A stretch of DNA of 13,217 nt from Bordetella parapertussis (GTDB lineage Bacteria > Cyanobacteriota > Cyanobacteriia > PCC-6307 > Cyanobiaceae). The stretch is taken from assembly GCA_943324725.2 (NCBI GenBank), contig CALPMR020000051.1:1-13217 (forward strand), given 5' to 3'. Below are positions 7,263 through 13,217 of the stretch, one piece after another (the stretch's first letter is position 1; every line of letters starts with the position of its first letter). The notes under the pieces are model-generated. The model did no database searches and was not told where the DNA came from. It saw only the letters and a list, made by a program, of their open reading frames with translations. The translations under genes and the position numbers were made by a program.

Positions 7263-8201
7263 TCAGGCGCTTGTGCGGCTCTGGGGCAGGGAAATGCCGA
7301 TGCGTTCGAGGGCTTCGATCACCTCGTCGGCAGATTTGGAGCCGAAGTTCTTGATCTCCAGCAGATCCTCATAGCTGAAGCCCATCAGGTCGGAGACGGA
7401 GTTGACCTGAGCGCGCTTGAGGCAGTTGTAGGCCCGAACCGAGAGGTTCAGTTCTTCGAGGGGGATCTGGGCTTCGGCCGACGGCTCGGGCTCAACGCCC
7501 GGCTCCTCGTTCATGGTGAGGCTGGCCAGCGGCTGGAACAGGCCGATCAGCTGGTTGGCCGCCTGGGCCATGGCGTCATCGGGGGTGATGCTGCCGTTGG
7601 TTTCGATCTCGAGGCGCAGGCGCTCCCGGGCTGAGCCACCTTCACCGACGGCGGTTTCGTCGACGGTGTAGTTGACCCGCCTGACTGGCATGAACACTGC
7701 ATCGATCTGCAGCAGATCAATGGCCGTGGTGTCCTCGTTGTGGCGATCGACGGGGCGGTAGCCGATGCCCCGCTCCACATGGACCTCCATCTCCAGGCTG
7801 TGGCCGTCGGCCACCACGGCGATCAGGCGGGCGCCGTCGATCACCTGGACCTGGGAGGAGAACTGCAGGTCGGAAGCGGTGACGGTGGCCGGGCCGTTGA
7901 CCACAAGCCGACCGATCTCCAGTTCGCGGCTGCGGCTGTTGACCGGCACCGACTTGCAATTGAGCAGGATGTCGAGCACGTCTTCCTTGACGCCCGGCAC
8001 CGTGGCGTATTCGTGGTTGACGTTGGCAATGCGCACAGCGGTGATCGCGCTGCCCTCAAGGCCCCCGATCAGAACCCGCCGCAGGGCGTTGCCCAGGGTG
8101 GTGGCCTGACCACGGTCGAGCGGACCGATCACGAAGACGCCCGTCTGGGAGCGGTCGTCGGCAACCTGGTGCTCGACCCGATCGATCTGGTACTGCAACA
8201 C
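7263..8201 (-). CDS. rpoA: DNA-directed RNA polymerase alpha subunit
   Basis: This 312-residue subunit dimerises to scaffold RNA polymerase assembly and contacts UP elements and activators. The N-terminal assembly domain (about 1-230) shows [19 protein letters not shown], the cyanobacterial-looking [21 protein letters not shown] block and [10 protein letters not shown] short acidic/proline linker (about 231-245) leads to the C-terminal domain, with [14 protein letters not shown] (Arg256, Asn259, Cys260) and [11 protein letters not shown] for DNA contact. The start is GTG at 8201, giving the family N-terminus [11 protein letters not shown]. rpsD, which precedes rpoA in enterobacterial alpha operons, is absent here as in other cyanobacteria. 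Confidence 0.98.
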   Translation of the reverse strand: MLQYQIDRVEHQVADDRSQTGVFVIGPLDRGQATTLGNALRRVLIGGLEGSAITAVRIANVNHEYATVPGVKEDVLDILLNCKSVPVNSRSRELEIGRLVVNGPATVTASDLQFSSQVQVIDGARLIAVVADGHSLEMEVHVERGIGYRPVDRHNEDTTAIDLLQIDAVFMPVRRVNYTVDETAVGEGGSARERLRLEIETNGSITPDDAMAQAANQLIGLFQPLASLTMNEEPGVEPEPSAEAQIPLEELNLSVRAYNCLKRAQVNSVSDLMGFSYEDLLEIKNFGSKSADEVIEALERIGISLPQSRTSA

Positions 8202-8260
8202 GGTCTGAGAAGGCGGAGAGGTGGACGAAGCCGGAAGGCACTGAAGCTGGGCTGGTGGGA

Positions 8261-8653
8261 TCAGACCCGCCGACGCTTGGCACGCCTGCAGCCGTTGTGG
8301 GGCAGGGGCGTGACATCGCGGATCAGGGTGATCTCGAGGCCAGCCACTTGCAGAGCCCGGATGGCGGTTTCACGCCCGGAGCCTGGACCGCGCACCAACA
8401 CTTCGATCTGGCGCATGCCTTGCTCGAGAGCGCGGCGGGCGGCGGCTTCCGCGGCGGTCTGGGCGGCGAAGGGGGTGCCTTTGCGGGCTCCCTTGAAGCC
8501 ACTGGCTCCAGCCGATGACCAGCTGATCACTTCACCGGCAGTGTCGGTGATCGAGACGATGGTGTTGTTGAACGTGCTCTGGATATGCGCCACACCGTTG
8601 GGCACATTGCGTTTGGCCTTCTTGGGGCCTGATTTCTTGGCGGGCTTGGCCAT
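8261..8653 (-). CDS. rpsK: Ribosomal protein uS11
   Basis: This 130-residue small-subunit platform protein lies near the mRNA exit. The core [19 protein letters not shown], the [20 protein letters not shown] block, [17 protein letters not shown] and the basic ending [12 protein letters not shown] are all intact. The N-terminus is lysine-rich ([14 protein letters not shown]). It lies 59 bases before rpoA and 260 bases after rpsM. Confidence 0.98.
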   Translation of the reverse strand: MAKPAKKSGPKKAKRNVPNGVAHIQSTFNNTIVSITDTAGEVISWSSAGASGFKGARKGTPFAAQTAAEAAARRALEQGMRQIEVLVRGPGSGRETAIRALQVAGLEITLIRDVTPLPHNGCRRAKRRRV

Positions 8654-8913
8654 GGAAGAAGCCCTGCAGGAGCAGGGAGGTGATCGTGGGACTTGGGGGA
8701 GATCCCGGTGACGATGCCCTCAGATGGGGCAGCGGCGGGGTCGGGGCCCAGCGCAGTGGCTGGGATGGGGAAGCCTGGAAGTTGAGGCGTCGAACGGAAA
8801 TCGGAAGCTGCCCCGTTGTCCAGAACCGGCGGTAAGCGGTGGCCTGGACTGGGGGCAAATCATCACTGGGCTCTTCGCAGCTGATTGGGCCTTGGCTGGG
8901 AAGCGGCAGCGAT
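8654..8913 (-). other. 260-base rpsM-rpsK spacer, no gene recognised
   Basis: This is an unusually roomy gap inside an otherwise compact operon. On the minus strand it can form CCCAGC/GCTGGG (8747-8764, 6-base loop) and a TGCCC/GGGCA hairpin around 8715-8731. The open frame that spans it also runs through both neighbours in the wrong frame, so it is not a credible gene. I found no convincing -35/-10 pair. Confidence 0.4.
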
Positions 8914-9279
8914 TTACTTCTTCTTACCGGCCACGGTTTTGCGCGCACCACGGCGGGTACGGGCGTTGGTGCGGGTGCGTTGGCCCCGCACGGGCAGGCC
9001 CATGCGATGGCGACGACCGCGCAGGCAACCGATGTCCTGCAGGCGCTTGAGGGCCATGCCCTCTTCGCGACGCAGGTCGCCTTCAAGGGTGAAGGATTCG
9101 GCGGCTCCGCGCAGTTTCTGCACGTCGGCGTCGCTCAAGTCCTTGACGCGGATGTCTGGATTGACACCGCTCTTGGCCAGGATCTTGCGGGCACGGGTGA
9201 GACCGATGCCATAGACGTAGGTGAGAGAGATCTCGACCCTCTTGTCACGAGGGATGTCGACACCGGCGATCCGAGCCAC
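8914..9279 (-). CDS. rpsM: Ribosomal protein uS13
   Basis: This 121-residue small-subunit head protein contacts the P-site tRNA and the B1b bridge. It shows [21 protein letters not shown], the helix-hairpin segment [16 protein letters not shown], and the basic end [18 protein letters not shown] with KTVAGKKK. The start codon is GTG at 9279. It is preceded by a 167-base spacer after rpmJ that is rich in inverted repeats. Confidence 0.98.
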   Translation of the reverse strand: MARIAGVDIPRDKRVEISLTYVYGIGLTRARKILAKSGVNPDIRVKDLSDADVQKLRGAAESFTLEGDLRREEGMALKRLQDIGCLRGRRHRMGLPVRGQRTRTNARTRRGARKTVAGKKK

Positions 9280-9308
9280 GTTGGAGAAACGATCAGGGGG
9301 GCAGGGGG

Positions 9309-9401
9309 TCCGCCCTAAGGCGGAGGGGCCGCCTGGGAGGGCGGCGGTTCACGCGCCCGAAGGCGAGTGGGGAGGCGATCAGGGCCCGTGGGCTCTGATC
9401 G
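9309..9401 (-). promoter_or_regulatory. Cluster of four hairpins between rpmJ and rpsM
   Basis: There are four adjacent inverted repeats. TCCGCC/GGCGGA has a 4-base loop (9309-9324). GCCGCC/GGCGGC has a 6-base loop (9328-9345). CGCC-TTCG-GGCG read on the minus strand is a UUCG-type tetraloop hairpin (9354-9365). A 12-bp repeat has one mismatch and a 2-base spacer (9376-9401). No U-tract follows, so termination is unlikely. The position before rpsM is where the enterobacterial alpha operon carries its S4-binding leader, so a translational control role is conceivable, but this is inference. Confidence 0.4.
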
Positions 9402-9446
9402 ATGGGACGGAGTTCGGCCGTGGGGCTGAACCGGCAGGGCCGGGGA

Positions 9447-9560
9447 TCAACCCTGGCGCTGCTTGTGCTTGGGATTGGTGCAGATGACCATCACCCGACC
9501 GTGGCGACGGATCACCCGGCACTTGTCGCACATTTTCTTGACTGAGGCACGCACCTTCAT
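9447..9560 (-). CDS. rpmJ: Ribosomal protein bL36
   Basis: This 37-residue large-subunit protein is encoded by 38 codons including the stop. It reads [14 protein letters not shown], then [15 protein letters not shown] and PKHKQRQG. The zinc ligands Cys11, Cys14, Cys27 and His32 are all present, so it is the zinc-binding form, unlike bL31 in the same window. It sits between adk and rpsM; infA, which often separates adk from rpmJ in other bacteria, is missing from the 75-base gap upstream. Confidence 0.97.
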   Translation of the reverse strand: MKVRASVKKMCDKCRVIRRHGRVMVICTNPKHKQRQG

Positions 9561-9635
9561 GGGAGTTGTGCTCTCCGATTTTGCAAACGAGCACCCTATC
9601 ACACGGGTCAATCCAGCCCCCGTGCTCCCGGGCCC

Positions 9636-10187
9636 TCAGCCCGCCAGCAGGGCGGTGATGCGCTCGCCGATCTCCTCGACGCTGCCGGCCGCTTCGATGG
9701 ACTCCAGCAGCCCCAGCTGGCGATAGTGCGTGATCAAGGGGGCGGTCTGCTCGCGGTAGACCTCGAGGCGATGGCGGATCACCGCTTCGTTGTCATCGGC
9801 CCGGCCGCGACTGAGCAGGCGCTGGATCAGCAGCCCGTCATCGAGTTCCATCAACACCACCCGTTCGATCTGCTGGTTGAGTTCGGCCAGCAGCAGGTCG
9901 AGGGCTTCGGCCTGAACGAGGTTGCGCGGGAAGCCATCAAGCAGCCAGCCCTGGCCGTGGTGTTCCAGGCGGCTGCGGACGATGGCGAGCACGAGGTCGT
10001 CGCTGACCAGTTCGCCGCTGGCCATCACCGCTTCGACCTGGCGACCGAGCTCGCTGCCTGCCTGAACCTCCGCCCGCAGCAGATCGCCGGTGGAGAGGTG
10101 CAACAGGCCGTGACTGGCGCTGAGGCGCTGGGCCTGGGTGCCCTTGCCGGCGCCGGGGGGGCCGAGGAAGAGGAGGCGTTGCTTCAT
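9636..10187 (-). CDS. adk: Adenylate kinase, short form
   Basis: This 183-residue enzyme catalyses reversible transfer of phosphate from ATP to AMP to give two ADP in the cytoplasm. The P-loop GPPGAGKGT is at residues 9-17. The AMP-binding LSTGDLLRAEV and DGFPRN follow, and the arginine-rich SRGRADDNEAVIRHRLEVY segment is near the C-terminus. The insertion that makes the long LID domain in E. coli-type enzymes is absent, so this is the short type usual in cyanobacteria. The location directly after secY is conserved in many bacteria. The ATG at 10187 gives a complete N-terminus. Confidence 0.97.
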   Translation of the reverse strand: MKQRLLFLGPPGAGKGTQAQRLSASHGLLHLSTGDLLRAEVQAGSELGRQVEAVMASGELVSDDLVLAIVRSRLEHHGQGWLLDGFPRNLVQAEALDLLLAELNQQIERVVLMELDDGLLIQRLLSRGRADDNEAVIRHRLEVYREQTAPLITHYRQLGLLESIEAAGSVEEIGERITALLAG

Positions 10188-10282
10188 GACGGGAAACGGG
10201 CGGGACGTCGGGGAGAACTGACGGCGGGGACGTTAAGAGGGGAAGTGGAGCGGAGCTGTGGACAGGCGTTGAGCAGGGGGGC

Positions 10283-11602
10283 TCACTGCCGCACCATGCC
10301 CTCGTAGCGCTGGGAGATCACGTAGGTCTGGACCTGTTTGGCGGTGTCGATGGCCACGCCCACCAGAATCAGCAGGGAGGTGGCCCCCAGTCCCTGGAAG
10401 GTGCTCACCTGGGTGGCGCCCTCGATCGCTGAGGGGATGATCGCCACGAAGCCCAGGAACAGCCCGCCGAGCAGGGTCAGGCGGTTCTGGACGCCACTGA
10501 GATAGTTGGCTGTCGCCGAGCCGGGCCTCACCCCTGGAATCGCCACACCGCCACGTTTGAGGTTGGTGGCGATGTCCACCGGGTTGACCGTGAGCGAGGC
10601 ATAGAAGAAACCGAACCCCAGGATCAGCGCGAAGAACACCAGCGGATAGAGCCAGGGGGTGCTGCTGCTGGGGCTGAGGTAGCCGGCGGCCTTGACCAAC
10701 CAGGCGTTGCGGGTGAGGTTGGCAATCGTCAGCGGCAGAAACACCACCGCCGAGGCGAAAATGATCGGCATGACACCGCCGGCGTTGAGTTTCAACGGCA
10801 GGTAGCTCTGGCGCGAGGAGAGCATGCCGGAACCCCCCACCTGGCGCTTGGCGCTCACGATCGGGATGCGCCGGTTGCCTTCCTGCACAAAGATGATGCC
10901 GACGATCGTGACCAGAAACACCAGCACCAGCACGACGATGCCGCCGACGGTGCTGCGATCGCCTGTCTGGGCCAGCTGAATGGTGGATCCCAGCGCATTC
11001 GGCAGAGTGGCGACGATGTTGATGAAGATCACCAGGGAGGCCCCCTGGCCGATGCCCCGTTCGGTGATCACTTCACTGATCCACATCACCACCATCGAGC
11101 CGGTGACCAGGGCCAGGCTGGTCTGCAGCACGAACAGCCAGTCCGGCAATCCGGGCAGGGCGTACTGACGCAGGATCAGGGCGAAGACCGTGCTCTGCAG
11201 GATTCCCCAACCCAGGGCCACATAGCGGGTGATCTGGGCGATCTTGCGACGGCCGGCCTCCCCCTCGTTCTTCTGCAGATCTTCCAGTTGGGGCAGGGCT
11301 GCGGTCAGCAGCTGCAGGATGATCGAGGCGTTGATGAAGGGCAGGATGCCCAGGGCGAAGATACCCAGGGTGGAGAGGCCGCCTCCGGTGAAGATGTTGA
11401 GGAAGCCGATCAGCTGGCCGCCGCGGGAGAGGAACTCCTGGAAGGCGACGCGATCGATACCTGGCACGGGGATGTAGATCCCCAGGCGCACCAGCATCAA
11501 CAGGCCGAGGGTGGTGAGAACCCGGTCCCGGAGAGTCTTCGCCTGGAACAGCTGGCTGATGATTTCAGCGGCGCTGGGATTGCGCCCCCTGCTGACGACC
11601 AT
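10283..11602 (-). CDS. secY: Preprotein translocase subunit SecY
   Basis: This 439-residue channel subunit of the Sec translocon lies in the plasma membrane and, in cyanobacteria, the thylakoid membrane. It shows the family N-terminus (LRDRVLTTLGLLMLVRLGIYIPVPGID) and the plug/TM2 area GGGLSTLGIFALGILPFINASII. Further on are the GIGQGASLVIFINI region, the basic cytosolic loop with QEGNRRIPIVSAKRQVG, and the late loop TNLKRGGVAIPGVRPG. It ends with a short cytosolic tail, YEGMVRQ. Ten hydrophobic segments can be traced. It follows rplO after a 139-base spacer with strong hairpins and precedes adk by 95 bases. Confidence 0.98.
   Translation of the reverse strand: MVVSRGRNPSAAEIISQLFQAKTLRDRVLTTLGLLMLVRLGIYIPVPGIDRVAFQEFLSRGGQLIGFLNIFTGGGLSTLGIFALGILPFINASIILQLLTAALPQLEDLQKNEGEAGRRKIAQITRYVALGWGILQSTVFALILRQYALPGLPDWLFVLQTSLALVTGSMVVMWISEVITERGIGQGASLVIFINIVATLPNALGSTIQLAQTGDRSTVGGIVVLVLVFLVTIVGIIFVQEGNRRIPIVSAKRQVGGSGMLSSRQSYLPLKLNAGGVMPIIFASAVVFLPLTIANLTRNAWLVKAAGYLSPSSSTPWLYPLVFFALILGFGFFYASLTVNPVDIATNLKRGGVAIPGVRPGSATANYLSGVQNRLTLLGGLFLGFVAIIPSAIEGATQVSTFQGLGATSLLILVGVAIDTAKQVQTYVISQRYEGMVRQ
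10955..10962. repeat. HIP1 octamer GCGATCGC
   Basis: Exact copy inside secY. Confidence 0.6.
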
Positions 11603-11639
11603 GACGGATGCTGAGGGGAGATAGGGGAGGGAGAGAAGC

Positions 11640-11658
11640 GGCCCCCCGCTGGGGGACC
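11640..11658 (-). promoter_or_regulatory. GC-rich hairpin in the secY leader
   Basis: On the minus strand GGTCCCCC and GGGGGGCC pair as 8 bp (one G-U) around an AGC loop. It lies about 38 bases before the secY ATG. No U-tract follows. It probably folds in the leader RNA; any function is unknown. Confidence 0.4.
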
Positions 11659-11670
11659 AGACCTACGGAA

Positions 11671-11708
11671 AGAGCCGCCTGCCGGCCGGACGGCAGGCAG
11701 ACGGCTCT
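11671..11708 (-). terminator. Strong hairpin after rplO, possible attenuator of secY
   Basis: Two stacked 7-bp stems form one long hairpin: outer AGAGCCG/CGGCTCT (11671-11677 with 11702-11708) and inner CCTGCCG/CGGCAGG (11678-11684 with 11691-11697). They have a 6-base loop and a 4-base bulge (CAGA). On the minus strand only TTT follows, so termination would be partial at best. It could also act as an RNA-processing or stability element between rplO and secY. Confidence 0.45.
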
Positions 11709-11741
11709 GAACCTAGGAGCAGAAGGAGGAGGGCACCGGGC

Positions 11742-12197
11742 TCAGCCGGTGATCTCGCAGCTGCCGCCAGCGGCTTCGATCTTGTCGCGGGCACTGGCCG
11801 TGAAGGCGGCTGCCTGGACGGTGAGCTTCACCTTGAGATCGCCGTTGCCCAGCACCTTGAGGGGGTGTTTGGGACTGGTGACCAGGCCGTCTTTGGTCAG
11901 CGAATCGAGGCTGACGATGCTGCCGGCTTGGATCTCAGCCAGCTTGCTCACGTTGATGACCGTGAACTCCTTGGGGTTGACCAGGGGGAAGTGCTTGAGC
12001 TTGGGCACGCGCCGGTAGAGCGGCATCTGCCCACCCTCGAAGCCGGGTCGGGTGGGACGGCCGGAGCGTGACTTCTGGCCACGCATGCCGAAGCCGCAGC
12101 TGGCGCCCTGGCCCGCAGCGATACCCCGACCCTTGCGGGTCTTGCGACGGCGTGAACCGGGCTGGGGCTTGAGTGAATCGAGAGAGTAGGAGGTCAT
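11742..12197 (-). CDS. rplO: Ribosomal protein uL15
   Basis: This 151-residue late-assembly large-subunit protein has the basic, glycine-rich N-terminal extension typical of the family ([17 protein letters not shown], then [10 protein letters not shown]). It is followed by [19 protein letters not shown] and a globular C-terminus ending [10 protein letters not shown]. The ATG at 12197 is 8 bases after the rpsE stop, so translation is probably coupled. rpmD (uL30), which lies between rpsE and rplO in most bacteria, is absent, as is usual in cyanobacteria. Confidence 0.98.
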   Translation of the reverse strand: MTSYSLDSLKPQPGSRRRKTRKGRGIAAGQGASCGFGMRGQKSRSGRPTRPGFEGGQMPLYRRVPKLKHFPLVNPKEFTVINVSKLAEIQAGSIVSLDSLTKDGLVTSPKHPLKVLGNGDLKVKLTVQAAAFTASARDKIEAAGGSCEITG

Positions 12198-12205
12198 CGG
12201 GGATC

Positions 12206-12880
12206 TCAGGAGTAGATCTGCTCAAGGGAGATGCCACGCTCCTTGGCGGTCTCCTTGTGAGTGCGAAGGCCGGCGAGGGCCACCATGGCGGCGCGGGCGT
12301 TGTTGAGCGGGGTCTTGGAGCCCAGCCGCTTGGCCAGCACGTTCTTGATGCCGGCCAGTTCAAGCACCGTGCGGATCGAACCACCCGCGATCACCCCGGT
12401 ACCGGGAGCGGCCGGACGGATCAGCACACTGGCGGCGCCATCGCGACCGTTGCTGAGGGTGGGGATCGAGCTGGTGCGGGTGAGGGGAACCTTGACCAGA
12501 TGCTTCTTGCCGTCGGCCACGCCCTTGCGGACGGCACCGATGACATCGCCGGCCTTGCCGACGCCGACACCGACTTGGCCGCGTTCGTTGCCGACGACGA
12601 CGATGGCGCGGAAGCTCATCTTCTTGCCGCCTTTGACGGTCTTGGAGACGCGGCGAATCTGCACAACCCGCTCCTGCCATTCGGAGTCGCGTTCCTGGCC
12701 GCGACGGTTGTCCCGGCCGCGGCCGCCGCCGCCACCGCCGCGGCGATCGCGGTCGCCACCGCCACCGCTCTTGCCGCCGCCGCCGCCACGGCGTTCCTGC
12801 TGCTGGCCTTCAGCCGCTGCGGGAACGTCCGATGCCGCCGGAATGTCGTTGGTCTGGATCTGGTCGTTGGTTTCGGTCAT
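12206..12880 (-). CDS. rpsE: Ribosomal protein uS5 with Arg/Gly-rich N-terminal extension
   Basis: This 224-residue small-subunit protein is involved in mRNA unwinding and decoding accuracy. The conserved core begins near residue 70 with [18 protein letters not shown]. It continues with [42 protein letters not shown] and the [19 protein letters not shown] domain. The first 69 residues are extra compared with the short E. coli protein (about 167). They comprise an acidic/polar start, then an Arg/Gly/Asp-rich stretch (30-61) with runs of five and six glycines. The frame is open upstream to 13006, but that stretch overlaps rplR. The ATG at 12880 (MTETNDQIQ), 13 bases after the rplR stop, is the sensible start. 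Confidence 0.97.
   Translation of the reverse strand: MTETNDQIQTNDIPAASDVPAAAEGQQQERRGGGGGKSGGGGDRDRRGGGGGGRGRDNRRGQERDSEWQERVVQIRRVSKTVKGGKKMSFRAIVVVGNERGQVGVGVGKAGDVIGAVRKGVADGKKHLVKVPLTRTSSIPTLSNGRDGAASVLIRPAAPGTGVIAGGSIRTVLELAGIKNVLAKRLGSKTPLNNARAAMVALAGLRTHKETAKERGISLEQIYS
12743..12750. repeat. HIP1 octamer GCGATCGC
   Basis: Exact copy inside the glycine-rich coding part of rpsE. Confidence 0.6.
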
Positions 12881-12893
12881 GGTGAGAGCAGGA

Positions 12894-13217
12894 TCAGAAT
12901 TGAAGGCCCGCTTCCCGGGCGGCATCGGCGAGGGCCTTGACCCGGCCGTGATACAGGTTGCCGCCGCGATCGAAGACCACCTGCTGGATGCCCTTGGCAA
13001 GGGCACGTTGTGCGACTAACTGGCCCACAGCGATCGAAGCATCGCAGGTGGCACCGGCCTTGAGGCTGGTGCGCAGGTCCTTGTCGAGGGTTGACGCCGC
13101 ACAGAGCGTGCTCTGGGCGGCGTCGTCGATGACCTGGGCGTAGATGTGGTTGTTGGAGCGGAACACCGCCAGCCTGGGCCGGGCGGCGGTGCCGGAGAGC
13201 AGACGACGCAGGCGACG
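12894..13217 (-). CDS. rplR: Ribosomal protein uL18 (5' end cut by window edge)
   Basis: The last 107 codons of uL18, a 5S rRNA-binding large-subunit protein, are present. The frame enters from the right edge as [21 protein letters not shown] and goes on with [44 protein letters not shown]. About 15 N-terminal residues lie outside the window. An in-frame GTG at 13166 falls inside the conserved RLAVFRS strand and is not the start. It precedes rpsE in the normal spc order. Confidence 0.96.
   Translation of the reverse strand, partial: RRLRRLLSGTAARPRLAVFRSNNHIYAQVIDDAAQSTLCAASTLDKDLRTSLKAGATCDASIAVGQLVAQRALAKGIQQVVFDRGGNLYHGRVKALADAAREAGLQF

Noticed and set aside
8532..9086. Minus frame spanning the rpsM-rpsK spacer
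   Set aside because: It runs through both ribosomal genes in the wrong frame and has no recognisable domain.
9561..9635. Promoter before rpmJ (TTGACC on the minus strand)
   Set aside because: No acceptable -10 box lies at about 17 bases; TGCAAAAT is too far downstream to call.
12173..12940. Plus-strand frame with an alanine-rich, membrane-like stretch
   Set aside because: The stretch is the antisense of the glycine-rich codons of rpsE; not a real membrane protein.
12881..13006. N-terminal extension of rpsE by 42 codons
   Set aside because: It overlaps the end of rplR in another frame and shows no uS5 similarity.

Overview
The window is a GC-rich cyanobacterial chromosome segment. The likely source is a picocyanobacterium of the Synechococcus/Cyanobium group. 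Four things support this. The ribosomal gene order (rplR-rpsE-rplO-secY-adk-rpmJ-rpsM-rpsK-rpoA-rplQ-truA-rplM-rpsI-rpmE-prfA) lacks rpmD after rpsE and rpsD before rpoA, as is usual in cyanobacteria. RpsE has an Arg/Gly-rich N-terminal extension of a kind I remember from Synechococcus. RpmE is the form without the zinc cysteine set. The octamer GCGATCGC (HIP1) occurs five times. The species assignment is an inference.

Layout: from the right edge to about 4.49 kb, every gene reads leftward on the minus strand as the end of the spc-type cluster plus the alpha-type cluster. These genes encode ribosomal proteins uL18, uS5, uL15, bL36, uS13, uS11, bL17, uL13, uS9 and bL31, together with SecY, adenylate kinase, the RNA polymerase alpha subunit and the tRNA pseudouridine synthase TruA. 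A near-ideal intrinsic terminator (4242-4271) follows rpmE by about 215 bases and lies only about 60 bases before prfA (release factor 1). Beyond prfA, a convergent plus-strand HNH endonuclease gene is followed by a divergent minus-strand gene that runs off the left edge.

The most notable gene is this last one. It is a single uninterrupted reading frame of at least 805 codons that fuses a MurF ligase (residues about 1-455) to an alanine racemase (about 460 onward). I know this fusion architecture from Bacteroidota, where one polypeptide makes D-Ala and adds D-Ala-D-Ala to the peptidoglycan precursor. The sequence details also resemble that fused family rather than stand-alone MurF and Alr.

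Other points are worth checking. truA has no ATG, GTG or TTG upstream of its conserved N-terminus. The rpmJ-rpsM and rplO-secY spacers hold several GC-rich hairpins. There is an unusually long rpsM-rpsK spacer. No tRNA, rRNA, insertion sequence or CRISPR array was seen. Apart from the fusion gene, the region is conserved housekeeping DNA, and I found no unfamiliar multi-gene system.
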